Below are positions 9,506 through 19,246 of a stretch of 64,000 nt of DNA, piece by piece. This DNA comes from Acidobacteriota bacterium. GTDB lineage: Bacteria; Acidobacteriota; Terriglobia; Bryobacterales; Bryobacteraceae. How positions within the stretch are numbered: the stretch's first letter is position 1; every line of letters starts with the position of its first letter. The position numbers were made by a program, and so were the translations under genes. Under the pieces are notes generated by a model. It was not told the DNA's origin, made no database searches, and was given only the letters and a program-made list of their open reading frames with translations. The stretch is from positions 25,668 to 89,667 of the forward strand of contig JACPNQ010000016.1 of NCBI GenBank assembly GCA_016185425.1, given 5' to 3'.

Positions 9506-10186
9506 CTACGCCGCGCCCGGGTAGCGCCGCCGTATCCGGAGCATGCTCCGTTCAGCGTGTACTCGTACTTTCTCGGTCTTGTCCCGGCCCAGATCGCGAA
9601 GGAACACGGCTCCTTCCCGCCAGCAGACCCGCCCGATTACCCACGCTGCCGTGGCTCGAAAGTTTGAGTCGTCGTGTTGGGCTATGCGCTCGATGATCTC
9701 CTTCGCCATCGGGTCGTTCAGCACGAACAGTCCCACCAGTCCATTCCCCGCTACACGGTTCCGTTCCTGCCGTGCCGCTTTCAAAAAGATCTCACGCAGC
9801 AAGTTGCTGGGATTGGCACGCCATAGCGCCTCAACGACGTTCGCCGCGACGCGCGCGTCCGCATCTTCCACCTGCTCCATCGCCCAACGCAGATCGGCGC
9901 TCGCCGCCGCGTATAGCTTCCACGCTTTGGATCGCACTCGCGTACTCGAAGACGGCATAATCCGGTCTAGCAGCGGTAGCAGCCGCTCCGGGCGCGCAAT
10001 TCGCGGCAACAACTCCAACATCCGCTCCGCTCGTCCCGTGTCCGGCGGCGGCTCCCCTTGCAGCGCCAGCGCCAACCGCTCAGGAATCCGCTGCCCCTCC
10101 GCCATCATTCGCAGCGCCAATTCCTCCGCTTCCGCAATCGCGTATCGGCCAGGGTCGACTATGTCGGCAAATGAGGGAGGCTGCAT
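9506..10186 (-). CDS. HEAT-repeat-like helical protein
   Basis: 226 residues from the ATG at 10186. That start is chosen because AAAGGA lies 9 nt upstream; longer in-frame starts run into the divergent TauE gene. The sequence is all-helical with HEAT-like units (DADARVAANVVEALWRA, DDSNFRATAAWVIGRV, DKTEKVRVHAERSMLRI). No signal peptide or catalytic motif is seen. Its 3' end lies 6 bp from the stop of the convergent hydrolase gene. Function unknown; HEAT arrays usually bind proteins. Confidence 0.65.
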   Translation of the reverse strand: MQPPSFADIVDPGRYAIAEAEELALRMMAEGQRIPERLALALQGEPPPDTGRAERMLELLPRIARPERLLPLLDRIMPSSSTRVRSKAWKLYAAASADLRWAMEQVEDADARVAANVVEALWRANPSNLLREIFLKAARQERNRVAGNGLVGLFVLNDPMAKEIIERIAQHDDSNFRATAAWVIGRVCWREGAVFLRDLGRDKTEKVRVHAERSMLRIRRRYPGAA

Positions 10187-10268
10187 CGGCACCATTCCTT
10201 TCTCTCCATCTCTCTTCGGCATGCCGGAGAGGGGTTTTAATCGAACCTTTGTTACTCTTGCAGTTTGT

Positions 10269-11036
10269 ATGTCTGATCCAATCTGGAGTTGGGCGTTCCT
10301 CTGTTTGGCCGCCTTCGCCGCCGGAGCCGTCAACGCAGCCGCCGGTGGCGGAACCCTCCTCACCTTTCCCAGCCTTCTCGCCATCATCAATCCCGTAGCC
10401 GCGAATGCCACCAGCACGTTCGCGCTCTTTCCCGGCTCCCTCGCCTCCGGGTTGGGCTACCGGAAGGAGCTCGAACTTTGCAGGCCGCACCTCATTCGCC
10501 TCCTGCCCCCCAGCCTCATCGGCGGTCTCATCGGCTCTCTGCTCGTCACTCGCCTGCCCGAGCGCGTCTTCGCCTCCGCCGTCCCTTGGCTGCTCGTCAC
10601 GGCGTCGGTTCTCTTGCTTCTCCAGCGCCCCATTGCCCGCTACTTCGGCACACACACCCATGAAGCGCCAACCGCGAAAACCGTCGCCGCCATTGTCTTC
10701 TTCCAGTTCCTGGTCGGCGTCTACGGCGGCTACTTTGGCGCGGGAATCGGCATCCTTATGCTCAGCTCGCTCGCCTTTATGGGCATCCCCGATATTCATC
10801 AGATGAACGCCGTCAAAAGCATTCTGGCCGCGGCGATGAACGGCATCACGATTCTCATCTTCATCCTCTCCGGCGCCATCGTATGGAAATACGCGGTCAT
10901 CATGGGTATCGCTGGCACGCTCGGCGGGTACACCGGCGCCCGGGTGGCGCGCCGCATGAGGCCGGACTTCATCCGTGTGTTCGTCGTTTGTATCGGCTTC
11001 GCTGTAGCGCTTTATTCCTGGTTTGGCAAGAAGTAA
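10269..11036 (+). CDS. TauE/SafE (DUF81) family membrane permease
   Basis: 255 residues, almost entirely membrane segments (about seven or eight). The family hallmark AAGGGTLLTFPSLL follows the first helix, and GGYFGAGIGILML begins the second half-repeat, as in TauE/SafE sulfite or organosulfonate exporters. The ATG at 10269 is taken because upstream codons lack membrane character and overlap the divergent HEAT gene. The neighbours give no clue to substrate. Confidence 0.8.
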   Translation: MSDPIWSWAFLCLAAFAAGAVNAAAGGGTLLTFPSLLAIINPVAANATSTFALFPGSLASGLGYRKELELCRPHLIRLLPPSLIGGLIGSLLVTRLPERVFASAVPWLLVTASVLLLLQRPIARYFGTHTHEAPTAKTVAAIVFFQFLVGVYGGYFGAGIGILMLSSLAFMGIPDIHQMNAVKSILAAAMNGITILIFILSGAIVWKYAVIMGIAGTLGGYTGARVARRMRPDFIRVFVVCIGFAVALYSWFGKK

Positions 11037-11198
11037 ACGAAGTAGTAACCGGAGTAACAAAGCACTGGATAAGTAACAACGCGCCGCGGCCTCGCCGTCA
11101 CTAGATGTGAACCACCGGGCTGCTTAGCACGTGGTCACCGGCGACGCCCTCATCGCCCCCTCATCCAACTGACTGCCCGAGTTATTGCGGAGGTGTGC

Positions 11199-13091
11199 TT
11201 GCTCCCGCGAACAGCCCTTTTCTGTCCGTTCGCCGTCCTTCTTCTCCTCGCCTCACCGGCATCCGTCGCCCAAACCAGCTCCGGCTTTTTTGATGACACC
11301 AGGCTCCAGGACATAAAACTCACCGTCGCTCCATCCGATTGGGAAGCCCTCAAAGCCCACTATCTCGACAACACTTACTACCCCGCCACGTTCAACTGGA
11401 ACGACATCACGCTGCAGATCGGCATTCGCTCCCGCGGCCGCGGCAGCCGCAGCGGCATCAAGCCGAACCTGTACCTGAACTTCGACAAAGTCGTCAAAAA
11501 ACAGCGATTTCTGGGCTTGGAAGCCGCTGTTCTCAATGGGAATAACCAGGACGCCACTCATCTCCATAACCTCCTCTCTTTCAAGCTCTTCGCGCACATG
11601 GGCCTGCCTGCGCCGCGCCTCGCTCTCTCTCGCCTCTTCATCAACGGCGAGTACTTCGGCCTCTATAGCCTCGTCGAAAACCTCGACGAAAAATTCCTCG
11701 ACCGCAACTTCGGGGAAAGCGGCGGGTTTTTGTACGAGTACAAGCCGAACCAGGTCTACAACTTCGAATGGCTCGGCGCGGACCCCGCTGCGTATTCGCC
11801 AAATCTTTTTGCACCGCAGACACACGAGGACGACCCCGACCCGCGGCCGATCGTCGACATGGTGTCCGCCATTAACTTCTCCTCCAATGCGGACTTTGTC
11901 GATTCCGTCTCCGCTTACATCAATCCCGAGTTATATCTTACTCACGCCGCTATCGAAAATGTCCTAACGGAAATCGATGGCATCGTCGGCGGTGTGTACG
12001 GGATGAATAACTTCGACTTATACCGCTTTGACGGCAGTAAGTTGTCGCAGCTGCTTGTGTGGGACAAGGACCTTACATTCGGCCAGCCGCAGCGTGAAAT
12101 TCTCATGGGTACCCAGGAGAACGTGTTCACGCGCCGCCTCCTCGCCATCCCCAAATACCGTAGCGTCTACGTCAACGCGCTCGTTACGGCCGCCCTCACT
12201 CTCGGCTCCAAAGGCGGCTGGGGCGACCAGGAGGTTGACCGCGCCTACGCGCTCATTCGCGAAGCCGCGACCACGGACCCCCACAAACAGTGCATCAACA
12301 GCGGCACGATCTATTCCTGCGGACCGGCCGAATTCGAACGCGGCATTCAGGACATGCACACCTTCATCGCCTCTCGTGCCAGCTTCGTGCTCAGCTCCGT
12401 CGTAGCGCTTCCGCCCCTTGATTCCATCAGCGTTCCCACACTCAAAGAGGTCCGTTCCTCTGCTCCCTACGCGAGTTCGTCCGCTCTTGCGCCGGGCTCG
12501 CTCGCCAGCGTCTGGGGCTCCGGACTCGCTACGTCGCAGCATGTCGCCGAAGGCTCTCTCCCTCGCGTAATCGACGACGTCTTCGTATCCATCAACGGCA
12601 CTCGTGTTCCGCTCCTGATGATCTCGCCGGAACAGATCAATTTTCAGGTCCCCTGGGAGACACAACCCGGAATGTCTTCCCTCACAGTCTCGGTCAATGG
12701 GCAACTGAGCGACGCGGCCGATGTGTTGATCGCCTCCGCCGCTCCTGCCATTTTTAACGTCTCCCACACCGGGGGCTCGCTTGTCGATGCATCCTCCCCA
12801 GCCGCACCCGGAGAGGCGCTCACCATTTGGGCCACCGGATTGGGACCCGTCCAAAACCCGATCCCCAGCGGCGAGCCGGCACCATCGGTGAAATCCACAA
12901 CCATCGATACGCCATTAATTTCCCTTAAAGGCACGCCCTGCACGGTCGCATATTCCGGCCTGGCTCCCGGCTGGATCGGCTTGTATCAATTGGACTTCGT
13001 CCTCGCGGGCGACGCTCCGGCCGGTTCCGTTGCTCCGCTCGAGCTCACCATGTCAGGCCAGACCGCAAAAATTGATTTGTCTATCCGGTAA
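11199..13091 (+). CDS. CotH-kinase-family exported protein with Solibacter C-terminal domain
   Basis: About 630 residues. GGAGG (11189-11193) sits 5 nt before a TTG at 11199; a GTG at 11193 overlaps that site and is less likely. A signal peptide ends near VAQTSS. Residues ~25-390 match the CotH kinase fold: RSRGRGS, FINGEYFGLYSLVENLDEKFL and the catalytic-type WDKDLTFGQ. CotH proteins phosphorylate proteins in spore coats, and homologues occur widely in non-sporulating bacteria. Residues ~400-630 form a beta-rich domain of the TIGR03437 type (APGSLASVWGSGLA, EQINFQVPWE, IWATGLGPV), also found on the next gene. Export suggests action on surface or secreted targets. Confidence 0.8.
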   Translation: MLPRTALFCPFAVLLLLASPASVAQTSSGFFDDTRLQDIKLTVAPSDWEALKAHYLDNTYYPATFNWNDITLQIGIRSRGRGSRSGIKPNLYLNFDKVVKKQRFLGLEAAVLNGNNQDATHLHNLLSFKLFAHMGLPAPRLALSRLFINGEYFGLYSLVENLDEKFLDRNFGESGGFLYEYKPNQVYNFEWLGADPAAYSPNLFAPQTHEDDPDPRPIVDMVSAINFSSNADFVDSVSAYINPELYLTHAAIENVLTEIDGIVGGVYGMNNFDLYRFDGSKLSQLLVWDKDLTFGQPQREILMGTQENVFTRRLLAIPKYRSVYVNALVTAALTLGSKGGWGDQEVDRAYALIREAATTDPHKQCINSGTIYSCGPAEFERGIQDMHTFIASRASFVLSSVVALPPLDSISVPTLKEVRSSAPYASSSALAPGSLASVWGSGLATSQHVAEGSLPRVIDDVFVSINGTRVPLLMISPEQINFQVPWETQPGMSSLTVSVNGQLSDAADVLIASAAPAIFNVSHTGGSLVDASSPAAPGEALTIWATGLGPVQNPIPSGEPAPSVKSTTIDTPLISLKGTPCTVAYSGLAPGWIGLYQLDFVLAGDAPAGSVAPLELTMSGQTAKIDLSIR

Positions 13092-13114
13092 CCTGCGCGC
13101 TATCGTCAGGAAAA

Positions 13115-14866
13115 ATGCAATCTGACCGGCGCGAGGTACTCAAAGCCCTCGCGTTACTCGCCGCACCCGGATGGGCGGGGTCCAATTCATTACTGCGGCT
13201 GCCGTACCTGCAGTGTGTGCAGACGGATCGCGCCTCGGTGCTTTGGACCACCGCGAGCCCAGGTACCGGTGTGGTCACCGTCAACGGTGACTCGGGCGCC
13301 GTAAAGACGGTCAAGGCATCCATGCGCGCCTTCAGCCCGGCCGAAACCAATCAGTCTTCCCCCTTCTATCAATTTCGCGCCGACATTACCGGCCTCCAAC
13401 CCGGTACAACGTACACGTACCGCGTCGCCATGGACGGATTCGACGCGGCGATGGTCAACGCCGGCCAATACCGTTTCCGCACGGCCGCCAACGGCAAATT
13501 CTCCTTTCTCGCCTTCGGTGACACCGGCGAAAACTCGGAGCCGCAGCGCCAGATCATGACCGCCATGAATGCCGAGCCGAACGTCGCCATGGCCATCCAC
13601 ACAGGCGATCTCGCCTATCCCCTCGGTTCGTTCAGCAATTACGAATCCGCCTATTTCGGCATGAACGCGTCGCGGATGGCTAGCCTTGTGCTCTTCCCGA
13701 CGCCCGGTAATCACGACTATGTCGGCGACAGCGGCGCCGCTTATCTATCCAGTCATGCCCCTCCCGACTGCAACACGCCTGCCGAAGACGAAGGCCGCTA
13801 CTACTCTTACGATTGGGGCGACGCCCACTTCGTCTCGCTCGATTCGAATCTCCTCCCCTACGAGGATGCCGCCGGCCGCATGCTCGCATGGCTCCGCCGC
13901 GACCTCGCTGCCACGACGAAATACTGGAAGATCGTCTACTTTCACCATCCGCCCTATCCTACCGGCCACCATCGGAACGATCCATTTTCCGCGATAGCGC
14001 GAGAGCGGGTACTATCGATTCTCGAGCGCGCCGGCGTGCAGCTCGTCATCGGCGGCCACGAGCACGGGTACGAACGCACCCGCCCGCTCCGTTCCGGCGA
14101 AATAGTCGACGACGGCCCGTCAACGACCTATGTCATCACCGGCGGCGGCGGAGCGGGCCTGCAGGATCTCGGTTTTCTCCCGCAGACTGCGATCGCCATT
14201 GCACAGCATCACTACATGCGCGTTGACGTCGAGGGCGCCAAACTCACCGGCCGTGCCATCGACGCCACAGGCGTCGAACTGGATCGGTTCCAACTCTCTC
14301 CGCTCCCCGAGATCTTGCCCAATGGCGTCGTCAACGGCGGCGACTTTACTCCGTCGATTGCCCCCGGCTCCCTCGCGACGATCTTCGGCCATAACTTTGC
14401 TCTCCGCGAACAGTCCGCCGGTGACAGCGATCCGGTCGAACTCGCCGGCATCACGCTCCGAATCGCCGGTATTCTTTCGCCGCTGTTCTTCGCATCGCCG
14501 TCACAAATCAACTTTCAGGTTCCGGACTCCGTATCCGGCGCGATCGAGGTCGAACTCACCACCACCAATGGCGTCGCCAAGGCCAAACTGAACCTTGCCG
14601 GCTGCGCCCCGGCGATTGTCTCCATCCGTCCCCGCGACGCGCAAAGCGTCACGGCATTTGTCACCGGCCTCGGCGCATATGCCTCCGAGCTTAGCGTCTG
14701 GCTAGGCGACGACTTAGTCCCCGAGCGTCGATTCCAAACCACCGCCATCGGCCGCGGAATTTACCGCATCGAAATCGGTCCCCTCGACCTCCCCGCCGGA
14801 ACCTACTCCCTCCGTGTCGCCGCCCGCAACTCCCTAAGCCGCCCCGTCACCTTTGCGATCGGCTGA
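13115..14866 (+). CDS. Purple-acid-phosphatase-like metallophosphoesterase with Solibacter C-terminal domain
   Basis: 583 residues. The leader (SDRREVLKALALLAAPGWA) resembles a twin-arginine signal. An N-terminal fibronectin-like domain (~25-130) precedes a metallophosphoesterase domain with the complete metal-ligand set GDTG, GDLAY, GNHDY, FHHPPY and GGHEHGYER, as in purple acid phosphatases. From about residue 410 a TIGR03437-type beta domain follows (APGSLATIFGHNFA, QINFQVP, FVTGLGAY). It lies 23 bp after the CotH gene and is probably cotranscribed. Likely role: periplasmic or cell-surface phosphate-ester hydrolysis; the physiological substrate is unknown. Confidence 0.85.
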   Translation: MQSDRREVLKALALLAAPGWAGSNSLLRLPYLQCVQTDRASVLWTTASPGTGVVTVNGDSGAVKTVKASMRAFSPAETNQSSPFYQFRADITGLQPGTTYTYRVAMDGFDAAMVNAGQYRFRTAANGKFSFLAFGDTGENSEPQRQIMTAMNAEPNVAMAIHTGDLAYPLGSFSNYESAYFGMNASRMASLVLFPTPGNHDYVGDSGAAYLSSHAPPDCNTPAEDEGRYYSYDWGDAHFVSLDSNLLPYEDAAGRMLAWLRRDLAATTKYWKIVYFHHPPYPTGHHRNDPFSAIARERVLSILERAGVQLVIGGHEHGYERTRPLRSGEIVDDGPSTTYVITGGGGAGLQDLGFLPQTAIAIAQHHYMRVDVEGAKLTGRAIDATGVELDRFQLSPLPEILPNGVVNGGDFTPSIAPGSLATIFGHNFALREQSAGDSDPVELAGITLRIAGILSPLFFASPSQINFQVPDSVSGAIEVELTTTNGVAKAKLNLAGCAPAIVSIRPRDAQSVTAFVTGLGAYASELSVWLGDDLVPERRFQTTAIGRGIYRIEIGPLDLPAGTYSLRVAARNSLSRPVTFAIG

Positions 14867-14885
14867 GATTGGACGCGCCCAATGA

Positions 14886-15086
14886 CCGGATAATTTGACT
14901 GTTTCGGCCGCGGCTCTTGGCCAGAAAGCCGATTTGCTGACGGGGATGGAGCGATTCGAAGAGGCCCTCCAGGCTGCCGAACTGGCGCGCCAATCGTTTC
15001 GCGAGCAATTCAACCAGGCGGCGCATCCTCCATTTGGCCTTTTGCGCCGTATACGTGCTATCGAGGCCCGGCTTCCGCCGCCATGA
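14886..15086 (+). pseudogene. Possible remnant of a TPR-protein C-terminus
   Basis: The 304-bp stretch 14867-15170 contains no complete gene. An open frame from 14886 (only a TTG at 14895 could start it) encodes about 63 residues including KADLLTGMERFEEALQAAEL, which reads as one TPR helix pair, and ends at 15086. It has no ribosome-binding site and no upstream partner. It may be the surviving tail of a deleted gene, or chance coding in GC-rich DNA. Confidence 0.25.
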
Positions 15087-15134
15087 GGGGCAACCCTCTC
15101 CCCATCCACCGCGTCCAAAATCTAGCCCTCCCCC

Positions 15135-15160
15135 CGCCTACGCTAAACTGGTAGTAGGCG
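15135..15160 (+). promoter_or_regulatory. Hairpin in secA leader
   Basis: CGCCTAC (15135-15141) and GTAGGCG (15154-15160) are perfect inverted repeats separated by 12 nt, ending 10 nt before the secA ATG. No Shine-Dalgarno sequence is visible between hairpin and start. It could influence secA translation or mRNA processing; there is no direct evidence. Confidence 0.35.
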
Positions 15161-15170
15161 TTTCCTGTCT

Positions 15171-18074
15171 ATGTTTCCTAATGTACTCGCGAAAATCTTC
15201 GGTACCAAAGCGGACCGTGAGATCAAGGCCCTGCAGCCGCTCAAAGAAGCCATCAACGCTCGCGAGCCCGACTACAAGTCCCTTTCTGACGCTGAACTTG
15301 CCGCAAAAACTGCCGAATTCAAGCTCAAACTCGAACAGGGTGCCGTTATCGATGACATCCTCGTCGACGCCTTTGCCACCGTCCGTGAAACCGGACGCCG
15401 CATCCTGAACATGCGCCACTATGACGTCCAGCTCATCGGTGGCATGGAACTGCATAAAGGCCGCATCGCCGAAATGAAGACCGGCGAAGGCAAAACTCTC
15501 GTCGCCACGCTCCCCGTCTACCTCAACGCTCTCGCCGGCAAAGGCGTCCATGTCGTCACCGTCAACGACTACCTCGCCAAACGCGACGCCGAATGGATGG
15601 GCCGCATCTACAAGTTCCTTGGCCTCCATGTCGGCTGCATCACCCACGACATCAGCGACCGTGACCGGCGCGCCGCCTACCAGTCCGACATCACCTACGG
15701 CACCAACAACGAATTCGGCTTCGATTACCTCCGCGACAACATGAAGTTCCGCCTGGAGGATTGCGTCCAGCGCAGCCACTTCTACGGCATTGTCGACGAA
15801 GTCGACTCTATCCTGATCGACGAAGCCCGCACCCCGCTCATCATCTCCGGCCCCAGCGAAGAGTCCACCGACAAGTACTATCGCATCAACAAAATCATCC
15901 CGCGCCTGGTCCGCGGCGAGGTCATCGAAGGCAAAGAGCCCGGCGAAAAGTACTTCACCGGCGACTACACTGTCGACGAAAAACATCGCACCGTCGCCCT
16001 CACCGAGGAGGGTGTCCTCAAGGTCGAACGCCTCCTCGGTCTCGGCAACCTCTACGAAGCGCAGAACATCGAGTTCAACCATCACGTCCAGCAGGCCCTC
16101 AAAGCCCACGTGATGTACATCCGCGATAAAGACTATGTCGTCCGCCCCGGCGAGGAAGGCGAGCTCGAAGTCATCATCGTCGATGAATTCACCGGCCGCT
16201 TAATGCCCGGCCGCCGCTGGTCCGACGGTCTCCATCAGGCCATCGAAGCAAAGGAAAACGTCAAGATCCAGCGCGAGAACCAAACCCTCGCGACGATCAC
16301 CTTTCAGAACTATTTCCGTATGTACAAAAAGCTGGCCGGCATGACCGGTACCGCCGATACGGAAGCCGCTGAATTCGCGAAGACCTACAAGCTCGACGTT
16401 ACGCCGATCCCTCCCAACCGCGTCGCCAAGCGCGAGGACTCCAACGACATCGTCTACCGCACCGAAGAGGAAAAGTTCCGCAACGCCGCCAAGGAAATCA
16501 AGGAACGCAACGCCAACGGCCAGCCCGTCCTGGTCGGCACAATCTCGGTGACCAAAAGCGAAAAACTCTCGTCGATCCTCGGCAAAATGGGCGTCAAACA
16601 CGAAGTGCTGAACGCCAAGAATCACGAACGCGAAGCCTACATCATTGCCCAGGCCGGTCGTCACGGCGCCGTCACCGTGTCCACCAATATGGCCGGCCGC
16701 GGTACCGACATTCTTCTCGGCGGAAATCCCGATTTCCTCTCCCAGGAAGAATCGATCAAAAAGGCGATCGCTGAGTCCGTCAGCGAGCAGGAAGCCGGTT
16801 TCGTCGCCGACGAGCGCTACTACTACTTCCAACGCGGCGATAACAATTACCGCGTCCCGATCGAAGCCTGGCGGGAAATGCACGCGCGCCACAAAGCCGC
16901 CTGCGATATCGATCGCGAAAAGGTCGTCGCCGCCGGCGGCCTCTGTATCGTCGGCACCGAGCGTCACGAGTCCCGCCGCATCGACAATCAGCTTCGCGGC
17001 CGTTCCGGCCGCCAGGGCGATCCCGGCTCGTCCCGCTTCTTCCTCTCGCTCCAGGACGACCTCCTCCGCATCTTCGGCGGCGAACGCATGCAGAATCTCA
17101 TGCTCCGCCTTGGCATGGAGGAAGATGTACCGATCGATTCGGGCCTCATCACCAAGCGCATTGCCGCCGCTCAAAAAGCCGTCGAAGCCCAGAACTTCGC
17201 CAGCCGCAAACACGTCCTCGAATACGACGACGTCATGAACAAACAGCGCGGCGCTGTCTACTCCATGCGCCGCAATCTCCTCGAAGGGACCGACCAGAAG
17301 GAGCGTATTTATGAGATGGCGAAAGGCATCATCGCCACCGTCGTATCGGAGCGTATCCCCGAACGCGGCAGCTCCGGCGATTGGGATCTCAACGGACTCG
17401 AAAGCGACATTCTGACCCGCTTCGGCGCGCAAACGCGCCTTCACGATCTGCGCGGTGCTTCTCTCGATGAAATCGAAGACACCATCTTCGATCATGTCAA
17501 GCAGAAGTACGAGGACAAAGAAGCCCTCATCGGCGCGGAATATCTCCGCGAAGCCGAACGCGTCATCATGCTCAACGTCATCGACAACCAGTGGAAAGAC
17601 CACCTGCTGTCGATGGACCACCTCAAGGAAGGAATCGGCCTCCGCGGTTATGGCCAGAAGGATCCGCTCCTCGAGTATAAGAAGGAGTCCTTCACGCTCT
17701 TCCAGGACATGATGGACCGCATCGAAGACGAGACGATCCGCTACCTCTTCTTCATGCAGATCGCCGACGACAACCGCCCCAACGTTCCCTTCGAGGCCGA
17801 CTACGGCGACGACGAAAACTCCGGCGGCGTGGCCATCGCAACCGAGCCCGAGGCCGCTCCGGCCGACCGCAACGCCGCTCGCGCCTCCATCGACGACTTC
17901 ACTCGTAACATCCAGAAGAAAAAAGAGCGCGAATTAGCCGACTTGCAGTTCCTCGGCGGCGAGCCCGCGGCACCAAAAGGCCCTGTGTTGGCGTCTAAGA
18001 AACCAGGCCGCAATGATCCATGCTGGTGTGGGAGCGGCAAAAAGTACAAGAAATGCCACGGTGCCAACGAGTAA
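15171..18074 (+). CDS. secA: Protein translocase ATPase SecA
   Basis: 967 residues, the motor of the Sec pathway that drives unfolded preproteins through SecYEG. The N-terminus ([11 protein letters not shown]), Walker A ([13 protein letters not shown] at 105-109), the DEAD-type [11 protein letters not shown], the GMTGTADTE element, the helicase-type [10 protein letters not shown] and [15 protein letters not shown] are all present. The last 20 residues carry the zinc-binding SEC-C motif CxC...CH (C951, C953, C962, H963), which binds SecB or ribosomes in other bacteria. It is full length, with an acidic, lower-complexity linker before SEC-C. The downstream gene overlaps its 3' end. Confidence 0.98.
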   Translation: MFPNVLAKIFGTKADREIKALQPLKEAINAREPDYKSLSDAELAAKTAEFKLKLEQGAVIDDILVDAFATVRETGRRILNMRHYDVQLIGGMELHKGRIAEMKTGEGKTLVATLPVYLNALAGKGVHVVTVNDYLAKRDAEWMGRIYKFLGLHVGCITHDISDRDRRAAYQSDITYGTNNEFGFDYLRDNMKFRLEDCVQRSHFYGIVDEVDSILIDEARTPLIISGPSEESTDKYYRINKIIPRLVRGEVIEGKEPGEKYFTGDYTVDEKHRTVALTEEGVLKVERLLGLGNLYEAQNIEFNHHVQQALKAHVMYIRDKDYVVRPGEEGELEVIIVDEFTGRLMPGRRWSDGLHQAIEAKENVKIQRENQTLATITFQNYFRMYKKLAGMTGTADTEAAEFAKTYKLDVTPIPPNRVAKREDSNDIVYRTEEEKFRNAAKEIKERNANGQPVLVGTISVTKSEKLSSILGKMGVKHEVLNAKNHEREAYIIAQAGRHGAVTVSTNMAGRGTDILLGGNPDFLSQEESIKKAIAESVSEQEAGFVADERYYYFQRGDNNYRVPIEAWREMHARHKAACDIDREKVVAAGGLCIVGTERHESRRIDNQLRGRSGRQGDPGSSRFFLSLQDDLLRIFGGERMQNLMLRLGMEEDVPIDSGLITKRIAAAQKAVEAQNFASRKHVLEYDDVMNKQRGAVYSMRRNLLEGTDQKERIYEMAKGIIATVVSERIPERGSSGDWDLNGLESDILTRFGAQTRLHDLRGASLDEIEDTIFDHVKQKYEDKEALIGAEYLREAERVIMLNVIDNQWKDHLLSMDHLKEGIGLRGYGQKDPLLEYKKESFTLFQDMMDRIEDETIRYLFFMQIADDNRPNVPFEADYGDDENSGGVAIATEPEAAPADRNAARASIDDFTRNIQKKKERELADLQFLGGEPAAPKGPVLASKKPGRNDPCWCGSGKKYKKCHGANE

Positions 18075-18994
18075 TCTTCGTCCTCTTCGCCCTTAGCCTT
18101 CCGGCCGCTATCCTGCCGGAAGGCATCGAGTTGCACTCCCGGAAAACTGTCACGGCGCTAAAGCCGGAACCGGCCGCCGTGTGGAGTGAATACGGCCTCC
18201 AGGAGGCCGAAAGCGCGGAATACTCGGGGCTCAAGGGCAGTTTTTTCGTCTCCGTTTGGCGCCTGCCGGACGCCACCAACGCACAAGCCGCCCTGCAGCT
18301 TCTACGCGCCGCCCGTCCTGCCGGCTCACTCCAGCAGCGCGGCAACTACGTTCTCGAATTCTCCGGCTTCAAACCCGAAGAGGAGACGATCAACCAGTTG
18401 ATTCTCCACATGCCGCGGTATGACAGCTCTTCCCTCCCGGCTCTCACTGGGTTCCTGCCGGCTCCCAACCGCCACGGGAACAGCGAACGCTACATCGTCG
18501 GTCCGGCCTCCCTGGAAGCCTTCCTCCCCGGTATGTCGCCCTCCCTCGTCGCCTTCCACTTCGGCACGGAAGGCCAGCTCGCCCGCTACAGGGACAAGGA
18601 CGGCGATGTGACCCTCGTCCTCTTCAACTACCCCAATCCCCAAATAGCCAAGGAACGCCTTGCCGCCTTCCAGGAGCACAAACAGTACGTCGCCCGCCGC
18701 TCCGGTCCCCTCCTCGCCGTTGTCACCCAGTCCCCCACACCCGATGCCGCCGAGCGCATGCTCTCCCAAGTCCGCTGGGAGGTCAACGTAACCCTCAATC
18801 AGCAATTGCCGGACCCCAAAGGCGACAATATCGGCGTCCTCTTCCTCAACGTATCCAAATTCTCGGGGCTGATGATCGTCTTCGCCGTCTTCGCCGGTGG
18901 GGCTTTCGCCGGTTTCCGGATGCTCGGCAGAAAATTTTCTGGCCAAAAGCCCGGAGAAGACGCGACGGTCATCGCCCTCCATATCGACGAGTAA
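18053..18994 (+). CDS. Exported protein of unknown function, C-terminal membrane anchor
   Basis: 313 residues from the ATG at 18053, which overlaps the end of secA by 22 nt; an ATG at 18020 is possible but places 11 extra residues before the signal. A signal peptide ([17 protein letters not shown]) and a C-terminal membrane helix ([19 protein letters not shown]) bracket a soluble periplasmic region with two related halves ([20 protein letters not shown]..., [19 protein letters not shown]...). The architecture resembles the acidobacterial DUF6599 type, though that is from memory only. Overlap with secA suggests coexpression; function unknown. Confidence 0.65.
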   Translation: MPRCQRVIFVLFALSLPAAILPEGIELHSRKTVTALKPEPAAVWSEYGLQEAESAEYSGLKGSFFVSVWRLPDATNAQAALQLLRAARPAGSLQQRGNYVLEFSGFKPEEETINQLILHMPRYDSSSLPALTGFLPAPNRHGNSERYIVGPASLEAFLPGMSPSLVAFHFGTEGQLARYRDKDGDVTLVLFNYPNPQIAKERLAAFQEHKQYVARRSGPLLAVVTQSPTPDAAERMLSQVRWEVNVTLNQQLPDPKGDNIGVLFLNVSKFSGLMIVFAVFAGGAFAGFRMLGRKFSGQKPGEDATVIALHIDE

Positions 18995-19028
18995 ACTGCT
19001 CAGATTCTTGGACTTGCCGCCATTCCCG

Positions 19029-19047
19029 GCCGGGAGACCGGCTTTTT
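19029..19047 (+). terminator. Rho-independent terminator after secA operon
   Basis: GCCGG (19029-19033), a GAGA loop, CCGGC (19038-19042) and five T residues. It lies 35 bp after the stop of the exported protein following secA, in the 252-bp gap before the ABC exporter. The rest of that gap shows no gene. Confidence 0.7.
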
Positions 19048-19246
19048 CTATTTTTCATAACTGTCTTGTTTTCAATGGGTTGAGCCTAGGGTGATAATCT
19101 GCATCTTTGCTCTTGACGAAAATCGCTAGAGGCCATAACATCACAATCACATACAGGAATCGAAGGCGACCGTAGCCCAGAGACCTGATTCTCCCAAAAC
19201 ATCGACCGGCGGGCCTTGGCCCGCCGATGTCGTCTATACTCCAGAA

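Noticed and set aside
16200..17621. 473-residue minus-strand open frame inside secA
   Set aside because: Acidic, repetitive antisense frame of a universally conserved gene; a mirror of GC-rich codon use.
19112..19140. Possible promoter (TTGACG, 16 bp, ATAACA) before the ABC exporter
   Set aside because: More than 100 bp from the start and a weak -10; not distinguishable from chance.
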